Positions 9,644 through 21,470 of a stretch of DNA of 64,000 bases are shown piece by piece; the first letter of the stretch is position 1; every line of letters starts with the position of its first letter. The notes beneath the pieces are model-generated. The model saw only the letters and a program-made list of their open reading frames with translations. It made no database searches and was not told the DNA's origin. The stretch spans positions 913,631,840 to 913,695,839 of the forward strand of contig NC_081409.1 in the NCBI RefSeq assembly GCF_030272615.1, in the 5' to 3' direction. Position numbers and translations under genes: made by a program. Source of the stretch: Cryptomeria japonica. Its lineage: Eukaryota > Streptophyta > Pinopsida > Cupressales > Cupressaceae.

Positions 9644-10489
9644 CTACAATCTTTTATTAAAGCATCTAAATTCTTTGCTCTTAGATGAATAACTAAGAAA
9701 TATTCCTTCATCACTTCTATCATCAAATCTACCAATATACTCATCTCTCCTAATGTAACATTTGCTTCCAAATATTCTGAAGTATTTAAGAGTAGGAGTA
9801 TTACTGAACCATACTTCATAAGGTGTCTTACTGGTTTCACCTTTGATGTGAACTCTGTTAAAAGTGTAAATTGTTGTATTCACTGCTTATCTCCAGTACA
9901 CATGAGGTAGATTTGCTTCTAATATCATGCTTTTGGCTGCATCTAGAATAGTTATGTTCTTCCTTTCCATAACTCCATTTTGATGAGGTGTCTGGGGTGT
10001 TGATAGTTGTCTTCTAATTCCATTCACTTCACAAAATGTATTAAACTCCTTAGATGTGAATTCACCTCCTTGATCTGATCTTAAACATTTGATTTTCTTA
10101 CCGGTTTCATTCTCTACCATTGCCTTGAATAGTTTGAATTTCCCAAAAGCTTCTGATTTCTCCTTGAGAAAAGTAACCCAACACATTCTAGAATAATCAT
10201 CAATGATTAACATAAAGTATCTATCTCCTTGTAGACTTCTTGTCCTTTCCAGACCACACAAATCAGTATGGATTAACTCCAGAACATTATTGGATTTCTC
10301 ATAAATACTCTTAAAATTTGTTCTAACTTGCTTTCCCATTTGACATTCCTTACATACCGGATTATGAGGTTTTACAATCTTAGGTAAATCCCTTACTGCC
10401 TTAGTTGAACTAATGTTTATAATGCAATCAAAATTCACATGACAAAGTCTTTTATGCCATAACAAACTTTCATCAATATGTGCAATCAA
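9644..10489 (-). pseudogene. Copia-2 integrase
   Basis: The zinc-binding start reads LLWHKRLCHVN with CKECQMGKQ. The catalytic core has Asp in LIHTDLCG, Asp in LRSDQGGEF and Glu in QNGVMERKN. The segment 10489-9887 is open for about 200 codons and ends at a stop after LPHVYWR. The C-terminal part continues in 9883-9644 (TSKTPYEVWF, FGSKCYIRRDEY, GIFLSYSSKSKEFR). All three catalytic acids are present, although the copy is interrupted by stops. Confidence 0.92.
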
Positions 10490-10534
10490 GCATGTCTTTT
10501 CACTGCTATTTAAATGAAAGATATTACCTCTAGT

Positions 10535-10860
10535 CTAATTACCAATTGCAATCTCCAAACTCATTATATTCATGATTTTGCATTTACAATTCTTGAACTG
10601 TAACTGAAATCCCTTTTCAACTAATTGACCAACACTCAAAATATTATGCTTCAAACCTTCAACATAATAAATGTTGTCAGTATTGTGCTTACCATCAAAA
10701 GATATAATGCCTTTTCCTCTAATTAAACAAGCTTTATCATCCCCAAATCTTAGTAGACCTCCATTGTATTTTTGAAAAGATAAGAATTTACATTTATCAC
10801 CAGTCATATGATGTGAACATCTGGAATCTATAATCCATTCATCCTTTTCTTCAATTTTAG
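10535..10860 (-). pseudogene. Copia-2 aspartic protease with altered active site
   Basis: Minus strand reads WIIDSRCSHHMTGDK followed by LLRFGDDKACLIRGKGII and NIYYVEGLKHNILSVGQL. This is the copia protease plus the start of the pre-integrase region. The active-site triplet, normally Asp-Ser-Gly or Asp-Thr-Gly, is Asp-Ser-Arg here (AGA in place of GGA, codon at about 10820-10822). This alone should abolish activity. Confidence 0.88.
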
Positions 10861-11131
10861 CTATCAGGGCCTACTCTACTAGTGGAATGGTAGGTGCCGG
10901 TTGATCTTCTTTTATTGCAACAAAATCTCATCCATTGTCTGTCCATTCTTCATCAGAATCATTAGTAACTCCTTCATCAGCATAATAACATGATTTGTCT
11001 CTATTCTTCTTAAATTTGTATCTTTGATATTCAGGGTTAGGCTTATATGTTCATTTAGCTTCTTCTCTTAATCTTGCATGTCTATCAGAACATCTAGATG
11101 CCATATGACCAGCTTTATTGCAGTTAAATCA
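10861..11131 (-). pseudogene. Copia-2 gag zinc knuckle and linker
   Basis: The minus strand encodes FNCNKAGHMASRC, a CCHC zinc knuckle. The two codons where Lys-Cys is expected are both stops (TAA TGA near 11130-11135), so the first Cys is lost. The linker that follows (KNRDKSCYYADEGVTNDSDE) leads to the protease. Confidence 0.83.
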
Positions 11132-11952
11132 TTATAATGGTGCTTTACCTTCATACTTACTTCCAATATAACCTTTAGGCATTTTCCTTGCAAATAGTGC
11201 TTCAAGTTCTTCTAGTTCTTCATTTTCCTTCCTGATATCTTCAAGTTCTCTTACATAAAGTGATTTCCAATCAGATTTATCAGATGATGATGATGATGCA
11301 AATGATGATATTTTGAAGGATAAATATATCTTAATTGTAGCAATAGGACCAAATTCCTCGAGCTCAAATGTTGAAAGTTTTCCAACCAAGGTATTTCTAG
11401 ATACTGATGTATTAGGCATTGTTCTCAACTCATTAATAGTAGTTACTTTCATTTTGCATGTCAGTGGCAATGCTCTTAAAACTTTAGAAACAATTTCATC
11501 TTCACTTAAGGAACCTCCACAACATTCTATTCCTAAAACAATTTCATTAACCCTTTCCATAAAAGAATAAATTCTTTCATCTTCTTCCATTTTCAGATTT
11601 TCATACCTGACCCGAAAGAATTCTAGTTTTGCAATTTTGATAGTGGTATCTCCTTCATTCAATGTCTCCAATTTATCCCAAATGGCTTTAGCAGTAGATT
11701 GGTCTGATAATCCCATGATTTGTTGATTAGACAAGGCGCTCAGAAGTGCTTCTCTTTCTTTGCAATCATTTTCCATGTCTTTAGCCAATCTTGGTGGATG
11801 AGGTTGATTTGGTAAAGGAGCAATATAGCCACTCTTTGTAACATCCCATATGTCTCTTCCAATGCAATTCATATATGTCTCCATTCTGATCTTCCATATA
11901 CCTTAATTAGTTCCATCAAGTTTTTATCCTTCTTGAAAAAGTTAGTTGCCAT
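11132..11952 (-). pseudogene. Copia-2 gag (UBN2 type)
   Basis: The open part 11884-11132 (250 codons) shows the typical copia Gag with ALLSALSNQQIMGLSDQSTA, KAIWDKLETLNEGD and MEEDERIYSFMERVNEI. SKVLRALPLTCKMKV and an acidic coiled-coil-like tail (VRELEDIRKENEELEELE) follow. The likely native start is an ATG at about 11950-11952 (MATNFFKKDK). A one-base frameshift and a TAA just before WKIRMETYMNC separate it from the body. Gag would form the particle shell. Confidence 0.9.
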
Positions 11953-11994
11953 AGAATCTCCTCAAGCTATTAAACTTCTGCAAAAAGAGGAATT

Positions 11995-12006
11995 GGCTCT
12001 GATAAC
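11995..12006 (-). other. Copia-2 primer binding site (tRNA-Met type)
   Basis: The minus strand reads GTTATCAGAGCC immediately after the LTR end. It matches most of TGGTATCAGAGCC, the common plant initiator tRNA-Met primer site; the first bases have mutated. Confidence 0.8.
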
Positions 12007-12866
12007 TGAGAGGGGGGGTGAATCAGTTACTTATTAATTTCAACCCAAATATAACTTAATAAAACTTGATACTTAATACCGGTAAACCAAACTTAATATC
12101 GGTAGACAGATTAGCAGTTAATATTAATACCGGTGAAACTTAATGCATAGAACAGAAAGAGAAACAATATCCACAACACATAACATAGATATTTGTACGT
12201 GGAAACCCTGTAAGAGGAAAAACCATGGTGGGAAACCTTACCCACAATCAGATGATACTACTGCAGATAGTATGTGTATACAAATGAGGTCTGCACATGC
12301 CAGAAGGCCAACCACCTAGAGCTCATTGCTGAATCACAAAATAAGAGTCACACTTACTACAATTGGGTAGTTAAATCGAATGATAATGTATTGCTCAAAG
12401 TAGCATCTAAAATACTGGATTCAGTACCGGTTAAGCTCTCCTAATCACCTTCAAACATTCCTTGAACCTTCTCTATGGTCTGCTCATATGATCTTCAATA
12501 TTCACACATACCATGTGATAATCCCATAACCATATACCATCTCTCTATCTATTACTTTATCTCACAAATGAGATCTTACATATATACCAAAACCTAAGAC
12601 CAAATGTGTAGGTTGGCTCACCAAGAATATTACAGTCAATTACAAATAAGTCAAGATGCGATGCATCATGTCGACTCAATATATTAGCAACAATATCCAA
12701 TTAATTAAATCATCTCCATAACATGTCGTGTTGATCTGGAATACATAATGCATGTCGGTCATAACCTAGACCAATTTGTCGGTAACAATAAATATGTCAA
12801 CCCAATTAGACCAATAACCAAAATACCAAAACAAAGTGCCCAAACCATGTCTTCAACATAACCAAG
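12007..12866 (-). repeat. Copia-2 5' LTR, proximal part (split by LARD-2)
   Basis: The plus strand starts TGAGAGGGGGGGTGAATCAG next to the primer site. A phrase ACGTGGAAACCC...GGAAAAACCATGGTGGG lies at 12197-12231. Both are also found in the LTRs of G1, G2 and the two solo LTRs. The LTR continues at 25043-25247 after LARD-2. There is no coding sequence here. Confidence 0.82.
12862..12866. other. Target-site duplication CCAAG, left copy (LARD-2)
   Basis: CCAAG directly before TGTAGATAGG. The identical pentamer follows the right LTR at 25043-25047. Confidence 0.93.
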
Positions 12867-14271
12867 TGTAGATAGGAATTTGGAAACCATCAAAGCAAGT
12901 AGCAAATAAGACTAGTTCAATCACAAAAACTAGATTGCAATGATAAATCCTAATAACATTCAATAGAAAACATGAAGACAAGATATTCAAAATGAAATTA
13001 AAGCAAACCAAATGCAGATATCTCCTCCATAATTCTCCATTGTCCTTCTTTCTCCTTCAAATTGCTTTGTTTGTGGATCTCACCTACAAGTGCATAAGCA
13101 TAATATGAAAGCGTGATTGATTGATCGGGGGTCCTGATTGAAGAAATTCATCCAATTTATAGACAAATTGGAGAGAGGACAAGATTAGCATGAAGAGATT
13201 TGAAAGGAAATTTCAAATCAAGAATGACAAATTATGACAAAATTGACAAGGTTGCTATGCAAAATTGATTGATTGACAAATTATGACAAATTATGACAAT
13301 ATTGAAATGTCATTCCCATGAAATTAGGAGAAATAGGAGAAAAATAGGAGAAAATAGAAAATTAGATGAATTGGAAATTAGGAAATTAGAAATTAGTAAA
13401 TTGGAAAATTAGGTAAATTAATTAATAATTTTTCATTCATTAATTAATTCACAAAAAAGAGGAAAGAATTAATTAGCCAATTAAATTAATATTTAATTGT
13501 GACAAGAAGACCTAGGATAAATAAATAAATTATTTAACCTAGAGGGAAAATGACAATCAAGATTAAATGAATAAATCATAAAACCTTAGAAGATGAATTA
13601 GAAATGCAAGGACGACAATTAGGTCTTGACAAAAGATAATTGATATAAGGTCGATAATTCTGACTTGATAAATGATTTGATTGATAAACAATTGAGATTG
13701 GTTGGAAAATTGACCAAGATTGATAAAGAGACCAAATTGATAGGCGCCAATTGACGAGGAACAATGACTAATTGATCCAAATTGACACGATTGAAAAGGA
13801 CAACGATCAATGAAAAATCGATCGCAAAATTGACGAGATTGACAAGAACAATGATCGATGACAAATCGATCACAAAATGACAAGATTGAAAAGGATGAGG
13901 ATCGATGATGAATTGATCGCAAAATGACAAGATTGACAAGAGGACAAAACCCTAATTCTATCATCGATTAGGATTGACGATGTCCAAAATGAAATCGAAT
14001 TGACGATGTCAAAATATGCCAAATGAGCACGCACATTGATGCGACAAGATAAGATCAACCAAAATCATGACTGAAGATTGTTATCGACAAGACCAAATTC
14101 GAAAGCGAGAAAAATGAGGAATGCGGAAGAAGGACTCGATGCTCACAAATGATAAAGACCAAGTGCGCAACATAGAAGAAATGTTAATGTGACACAAAAA
14201 CCCTAAAATAAGGCAATGCGCAAATGTTAAAGTATGACTCCGCAAGCGTTGACCATTTTTAGATGTCTACA
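12867..14271 (-). repeat. LARD-2 left (3') LTR
   Basis: Starts TGTAGATAGG, ends GATGTCTACA. It includes an AT-rich part (13320-13540) and a repeated phrase around GATCGATGACAAATCGATCG at 13780-13950, a degenerate array of about 50 bp with ATCGAT palindromes. Long open frames on the minus strand here reflect that simple repeat and are not taken as genes. Confidence 0.92.
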
Positions 14272-14290
14272 TTTTGCCCTTCTTTGAGAC
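14272..14290 (-). other. LARD-2 polypurine tract
   Basis: The minus strand reads TCTCAAAGAAGGGCAAAAT directly before TGTAGACATC of the 3' LTR, one base different in its core from the tracts of LARD-1 and the gypsy element. Confidence 0.78.
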
Positions 14291-16471
14291 AATGCGATTC
14301 TAAGCGTTGTTTCAAAGAACAATAATGAAAATGCCCTAGACAATGACAATGACATATGCATGCCCCCTTAAGGAATTGGCTGGAAACATCTAGAAAAGAG
14401 GCCAAGTAATCGATAAGAATGACAGAAGACGATAGGTTCGAACGGATCAAACAGACTACCAAGACTGACGGAAGAAATGTTAGTAAGAAGAAATTAGATA
14501 GAGGACAGCTAGAGATGAAGGAAAACTTGCTTTCACAAATGCACATAAGTAGGTGAGAACCTTTATTTATTGTAGCAAAGTGGATGTAGAGCATCATGGC
14601 ATTGAAGGCCAGAGCTAGAATGCAACCCCTTTTGCAAAAGACAGACACATCGCACACAAGGAATGAGTGAAGCATCCTAGGGTGCATACATCAAGGGTCG
14701 AGGTATGTGTGGTGTTCACAAAGCAAACTTACTGATCACAGGCACCCAATGATATAGTTGCTCCAAGTTGTGACAAACATTCCACAAACAACAAACACAA
14801 CAAAAAAAGGAAAGGGACCATGAACCATCCCGGTCACTCTAAATCACTCAGTGACATCCTTGAGCAACATAGGAACATGATCGAAGCCAAAGATAAATCA
14901 ATAAAAAGATAAGATGCACAAATTCAACCAAGTCAAAAAAACATTGTGATCGTCATTGTCAAAAGTGGAAAATAAGAATGATCATGCTATCTGGTTTCAG
15001 GGAATGCGGTACCCCATCTAAGACAGGACATAGTCTGGTTTCAAGTATACCACACCCTGTATAAGACCCATGATAATAGTGACAAGGACAAATGATATGG
15101 ATGTTGATTGATGGACATGACAAGTTTAATCAGTTTGAATGTCTGGTTTGATCGAAAAGTTCATTTGTTAATGCATGATTTCATTAAAGCACAATGTGTG
15201 ATTGAGTGCCGTTGGATGTATGCTCAACGATCTGTCTATGCATAGAGGGGATATTTTTGTTTTGTTTTTTAGCACTTTATTTGACTTTTTAGGAATTTTT
15301 TTAGGACATTTTATGATTTTTAGGGATTTTTTCAGGACTTTTTTCAATTTTTAGAGATTTTTTCAAGACATTATTTGATTTTTGGAGATTTTTTTAAGGA
15401 CATTTTATGATTTTTAGGGATTTTTTTCAGGACATTTTATGATTTTTAGGGATTTTTTTAAGGACATTTTATGATTTTTAGGGATTTTTTTCAGGACATT
15501 ATTTGATTTTTATGATTTTGCCCCTAGTGTCTAGCAAGGCAAGGAATATGACAGGTGAATAAATAGGCTTGCTAAAATGTTGGTGGATAGAGGGAAGACA
15601 AAGGCCTTTTATTATGGAGACAATGCAAATGCAATTTTCAAGGGCTATTGCGTGATGGGACAAGAGACTGGATATGACAACGTAAAGCAGGAACATGGCA
15701 TGAGGGACATGTCAAGAGGTTTTTGAAACTATGTTTAAATTTTGCGTCCTTATGTCAGATCAAGATAAAGGAATGAAAAAGAGTGTATGGATAGTGATAA
15801 GATATGGATGGGATAAGCAAGACCAAGAATGGATAAGGGACATGGACTGAAGGTCGGGATAGGTTAAGGGATAGTGGCAGAAAGTTGCAATAAGCTAGGG
15901 AATATGGATGAAAGGTTATAATAAGCAAATGGATAAAGACCAAAAGCTATGATAGAATAAAAGTTACAAACAAGATGCATGATGCTCATGAAGATCCTCA
16001 GCCTTGTCAAGATCAAAGGTGGAAAGGGAAACTGGACATGAGGGACAATAGGATATAAAGGGTAATGACAGGGGTTCGATAGGATAATGGAACAATGAAG
16101 GACAAAAGGATATGATAGGATAAAACCTGTCCCCAAGTACGGTATGCAAGAAGTTCATAGATTACGCATGACACTTGTTTGCCAGGTTTTCATCACGGTA
16201 CTTGCCCAAGGCACCTGTTTGCCAGGTTTTCACCAGTGGACGAATTATTTTTGCTTTACTTTTTTCTTTTGTCTTTTTTTTTTCACTTTTTTTTTTGTAT
16301 TTTGACTTTTTCAATAGATGATGGACACATGATAGGGGATGGAAGAAGGACACAAGCATCTTTTTGTTTGGATAGTATCCTTGAAAAAAATGGACCATGA
16401 CCTTTAAAAGTATGCTCAAAGATGTTGGTAGGATAAAGACATGGAAAATAAGATGAAACTAAGGCAAGGAT
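14291..16471 (-). other. LARD-2 region between ORF and 3' LTR, non-coding
   Basis: No convincing gene. It contains a minisatellite at 15270-15520, a GACAATG-rich stretch near 14330-14360, and a poly-T region with CTTGTTTGCCAGGTTTTCA twice near 16170-16230. Short open frames on either strand show low-complexity Ser/Phe/Leu composition and no family motif. Confidence 0.6.
15270..15520. repeat. Minisatellite of about 40 bp, GGACATTTTATGATTTTTAG type
   Basis: At least five degenerate copies of a phrase made of GGACATTTTATGATTTTTAG plus GGATTTTTT(T)CA. The complement of the same phrase occurs at 52520-52640, in the 3' part of the gypsy element. In both elements the sense orientation relative to transcription is the same. 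Confidence 0.82.
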
Positions 16472-19284
16472 TTATGCAAAGGATTGGACCAGAGGGATGG
16501 AAGGATGGAAAATATGCATTGGATAATAGGTAGGGTATTGGAAGAATTGGGCTTCAGTGGATGGCAAGATCAACATTGGCACACACCTTGAGGGGTGATG
16601 GACTGATGGAGGAAAAATGTATTTTGGATATTGAGATTTTGAGGAAGGAAAGGCTATGGATTTTGGGACATAATGGCCCAAAACGGATGAAGAAGGTGGT
16701 GGAGGAACAAATTTGAGAGGTTTGGATGGAGGAATAGAAACTTTGGATGCCAAGTTGGATGTTTCTTTAGGCTTTTGTGCTTCAAGAAGCCACTTAGGGA
16801 TCCACATGGTTTTTGATTTTTCATGCTTTTGTGGTTCCTTGGAGTGCATTGCTAACACAAGGGATTTAGGAACCCATATAGATTTTGAATTTCCTTTATT
16901 TTTCTCAGTGGGCCTTTGTGGCCTTTTGGATATTTCTTTTTCTTTATAGATCATATTGTTCTTTGTTTTGACATGTTGATTATATTGGACATGTTGATCC
17001 TTGAATACATGTGGATTGCTAGACTTATGACTTTTATGCTTGGCATCCAAATTGCTTGGAGGGGTAAAGGAATGCATGGATGGATATGAATGAAATGGAG
17101 TTCTTTTGGATGGATGAAATTTACTCAAGAATGTGTGCCTTTGCTGACCTTGCATAGAGGATGAAGGAATATAAGGACCTAAGATGGATGGAAAGTATGA
17201 TGGGGAAGGGATATGTTTGGATTTTGAAGGGATGTTGGATTTAGTAGGGGTACCCACGTCTTGAGGAATTTCACTGAGGCCATGACCCTTAATATTTTCT
17301 TTAACATGAAGGGATGCTTGCTTATGGAGATCTACTCCTTTGCCTTTATGAATATCTTGACTTGTAGGGTACTCTTTTCTTTGGGAAGAAGACGCGAGTC
17401 CATTATGAGGTGGATATGATATGAGAGAAATAATGAGATCTTGAAGTGGATCAGATTGGACTAAAGTGGAAGAACCCATTATGCATGTTGAGGGTTCATG
17501 AACATCTTGCACTGACACGTTAGAATCATGAGGGGGACTAGGATTGTGTAGTGGACATGATTCAATGATAGGTTGTTCAAGAGATGGAATGGGAGAAATA
17601 ATGGGATCATCAAAAGAAATGCCATCTTGGAGTGGATATGCTGGATTAGGACATGGAGATGGAGGAACAAGTGGATCTTGTGGAGGATCTGAAGGAATGA
17701 TAGGGTCTTGTGTTGGAAATGAATTTGGAAGGATACTTTGATCTTGACAAGGAGGAAGATCATTGGATTCCTCTTTAAAGGTGCTTTGCTCTTGACTTTT
17801 AATGGAATCATCAGAAAAGATGGAAGGGATATCTTGATCTTTCTCAAGGAATGGAGTGTCAATAAGACTTTGGATAGGATGGACAAGAATAGGGGAATCA
17901 TCATGAGTGTCTGGGAACATTGAGTTTTGGTCAACAATTGGATGGGATGATAAGGTTTCAAGATCTTGATCTTGATCTGTTTTGAGACATGTTTCTTCAT
18001 GCTCTAAATTATCCTCTTGACATGGGGTTGGACTTTGGATATGCATGGGGGATTTTGGCAAGGAATCAATGTTTTGGCATGAAGGAAATGCACTTTGAAC
18101 ATTTGTGATGGATTCTGGAAAGGAATCAATGCTTGAACATGAGGAAGAGGGACTTCAAATGGGGTCCTCTAAAATAGGTAATGGCAATAAAGTGCATGGT
18201 GGCACTGGGTCTTGTATTTTTGAAACATGACAAGGATGTGCATCATGAATTGGATTATCTTGGCAATCAATTACGGATAGCTCTTGGATAATTGCATCCT
18301 TGGGTGTATTGTTTTATGAGGATAACATGGAAGGTTCTTGTGAAACTTCTAAAGGTGTAGGGATACATGCCACTAGAGAGTCAAGTTGTTTGTGGGGAGA
18401 TGACGCATTGCTAGGCATAAGTGTATTATCTTGATCTTCCTCAATAAACTCGCTTGGTAATTTCCTTAAGATCATTGCAATAAAGCCACCTTTCTTTCGA
18501 GGTTTTGGCATTGCTGTATCTGGAATTTGAACTTGTTTGGCAAGAATTTGGTCTTGGTTTGATGTCATGTTTTGATTTCGAACTAGATGTTGATCCAATT
18601 GGTTTGACATGTTCAAAATTTGGCTTGGTGCATGTTGCAACCTTTGTTTTTGAATGTTTGGTTGTGGTTGTTGACATTGATATGTTGATTGAACTTGTTG
18701 ATATTCCACCATTGGTTGAACTATTTGTGGACATTGTATAGTTGGTTGGACATATTGTTGAAATTGGACCATTGGTTGTGTTGGTTATATATGTTGGACC
18801 ATTGGTTGTGTTGGATGAAAATATGATTGATAGTAAACACATTCTTGTTCTTGTTGTGAAGGCACGTAATGTTGTTGTCTCTTTTCTTGAAATTGTTTCA
18901 TCATCTCTATTTTGAGAGGAGAGCTGGTATGTTTGATCGTTCAATAAGAGATCTTACATCAATTGGCTCAATCTTTGGATTTTGACCTGGAAATTTTTGA
19001 AACATTTTGGACATTTGTGATCTATTCTTCTCAATGTTTTTCACTCTTTGTTCCAATATCTCATTTTCTTGAGCTAGTTTCTCCTCTAGTTTTTGTATTT
19101 GGAGACTTGTTTCATCATAAAAAGTTTGATCCAAGTTCTGGGACATGTAGAGATTGGATTGACATGATTGATTGCTCAATTGTGATGGCATGACTTCATA
19201 AGAAGGTTGAGATCTCATTTCAACAAACATATCACTATGCAATGCAACTAATGGGATTGACAAATGCAACCTAAAGGATGACAA
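16472..19284 (-). pseudogene. Large unknown ORF of LARD-2 (coiled coil, Gln-rich, Pro/Ser-rich)
   Basis: I do not recognise this protein. From its N-terminus near 19284 it shows a predicted coiled coil (KLEEKLAQENEILEQRVKNI), then FPGQNPKIEPIDVRSLIERS. After a frame change comes a Gln/Pro-rich zone of QPMVQFQQYVQP-like repeats (18314-18780), then a short basic block KPRKKGGFIAMILRKLPSEF. Last comes a 529-codon open part (18061-16472) rich in Ser, Pro, His and Lys. That part contains a twice-repeated motif of the form W-V/I-P-K-x-L-x-A (IWVPKSLVLAM, MWIPKWLLEAQ). 18772-18314 and 18061-16472 are in one frame, separated by stops at about 18312 and 18170. No Gag, zinc knuckle or enzyme motif is seen. 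It is on the element's sense strand and could be a diverged Gag-position protein; that is a guess. Confidence 0.6.
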
Positions 19285-20484
19285 TGCAACTTAATGTTTT
19301 TGCTATTTTTCAAGATTTAGACAAACTCATGAATGCAATTCTAAAAATGAGACCCTTAGGAAATTGAAATGATGTCTAGACCTCAAAGGCCAAAAGGACC
19401 AAGTGACAAAAGGACAAAATGACAATGTCTCCCCTATATGCTTGGATACTAAGCTAGGTTTGACCAAATGACATTGATGACAAAAAGACAAAAGTTTGAT
19501 AATGTCTAGACTTCCTAACAACAACTTAGGGTATCATCCAAAGATTTGGATTACTCAAGTATGACAAAACCTAGTTTTGACACTATATGCAAAGGGACAA
19601 TTACTATGCAAATGACTCTAATATGATATTGATGCTCTGCAAAAAGGATTAGAAAATCTGTTTGATGGCAACACACACAAGAGAACAAGAAACAAACGTT
19701 AGTGTTAGCAACAAAAGATTATCCTAAACAGGCATATCAAGAGAGATATTAAGCATGAAATAGAAAGCATATAAACATAGAATAAAATAGCTAATCAAGA
19801 TGCTCATAGTTGCTCCTCCCTTGTTCCTCTCCTCTCCAAGTCCCAAATGAGTGTAGCTCTCAGCAGCTTTTTGCACTATGGATGCTTATGGAGGATTGAG
19901 ATTTAATATTAAGCTTCAAATATGAAATGAAAAGCTAAATACTATGCTATTGATGCTAAAATGATTGATTTTACCAAAAAGACAAGATTTTAGTTATGCT
20001 ATGCTAAATGCTCTCTAAAAATGTCTATAGCCTAAATGCATACAAGTTTTCCGGATCTGGATTATGAAGGAATGGTCTCTATTTATAGGAAAAATGGAGC
20101 AATGGATGGCCAGGATTGAAAGGTTTAATCAAGGGTCAAGCTTGAAAGTTGGGGATCCATGTGCACAATTTGCACCAATGAAATGGTGACGAGTGTCAAC
20201 ATAAGATTGGGTTGAGAGAAGAGGTTGGAGGCATTAAATGCCTGAGGAGACCTCATGGTTATCTAGAAGGTAAGGGTCAAGCCTAAATTAGGATTACCCA
20301 CTGGATTAGGAGTTAATGCAAGGATAAACCTTTGTGCAAATGATTAAGAGATAATCATGGTCAAAGCATTAAAGGCTTGATGAGACCCTTGGGTTGGGTA
20401 GAGGTTGAGTCAAAACAAATGTTTTAACCATGTAGGAGGGTTTGGGTTAACCATTAATGGTTATTGTAGACTTTGGGGATTAAG

Positions 20485-20745
20485 TGGTTGAAGGTTGAAA
20501 GCCTTCAATGGTTATCAAAGACTTTGAGACATTTAGTGGTTGAAGGTTGGAAGCTTTCAAAGGTTATCCAAGACTTTGAGACGTTTAGTGGTTGAAGGTT
20601 GGAAGCTTTCAAAGGTTATCCAAGACTTTGAGACATTTAGTGGTTGAAGGTTGAAAGCTTTCAAAGGTTATCCAAGACTTTGAGACATTTAGTGGTTGAA
20701 GGTTGAAAGCCTTTAATGGTTATCAAAGACTTTTAGGCTTTGAGA
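20485..20745. repeat. 52-bp tandem repeat, about 5 copies
   Basis: Units begin GGTTGAAGGTTGGAAGC at 20485, 20538, 20590, 20642 and 20694. Each includes TTATCCAAGACTTTGAGAC; the middle copies are nearly identical. The constant 52-bp period points to recent tandem expansion. Confidence 0.93.
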
Positions 20746-21159
20746 AGTGACTCCATTTTGCTTAGGAATGTGACAATAATTAGGGGATGGATTAGGCTAA
20801 TTAGGAAGGGGTTAGAAGAATCTAGAAGGGGATTAGATTTTGCAAGTGGATTTGGTGGGTGAGGGAAAATAGGATTTTATTAAAATAAAAATTCATTTAT
20901 TTCAATAAATGTGTGCAAGTTGTATTTGGATAAATATTCAAATAAATATTAATTTATTTAAATGAGAAAAAGGAAGATAAAGCATTAAAATGCTTGAAGA
21001 CTTTGAGGGGAACCATTAAAGGCTTGAAGACTTTAAGGAAAACCATTAAAGTCTTAAGAAGACTATAGAAGGAAGCCATCAAGTTTGAAGACTTTAAAGC
21101 CATCAAGTTTGAATACTTTAAGGGAAACCATTAAAGGTTTCAAGTGGGTGAGGATAAAT

Positions 21160-21470
21160 AGGATTTTAAATAAATAATTTATTTAAAATAGTTGTGCAAC
21201 TTGCTTTTGTAGGAAAATACAAGTGGGTGGAGGATAAAGGTGATTTAAATAAATTATTTATTTAAAATAATTGTGCAACTTGCTTTTGTAGGAAAATACA
21301 AGTGGGTGGAGGATAAAGGTGATTTAAATAAATGATTTATTTATTTAAATGTGAGAGGTGGGATTTTGGGGGATTTAAATAAATATTAATTTATTTAAAT
21401 GTGAGAGGTGGGATTTTGGGGGATTTAAATAAATATTAATTTATTTAAATGTGAGAGAAGATTTAATTAA
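21160..21470. repeat. Tandem units with TTTAAATAAAT palindromes
   Basis: Two units of about 75 bp (GTGCAACTTGCTTTTGTAGG, AAATACAAGTGGGTGGAGG) are followed by about three units of about 51 bp (GTGAGAGGTGGGATTTTGGG). Each unit is centred on an AT palindrome such as ATTTAAATAAATATTAATTT. Confidence 0.85.

Noticed and set aside
13563..14058. Several minus-strand frames of 60-130 codons (also at 24334-24735)
   Set aside because: They lie within the LARD-2 LTRs and reflect the GATCGAT-rich repeat. The two LTR copies keep them only because the LTRs are near-identical.
17479..18000. Second minus-strand frame of 173 codons overlapping the LARD-2 ORF
   Set aside because: It overlaps the longer 529-codon frame, is Leu/Ile/His-rich and looks like a frame shadow.
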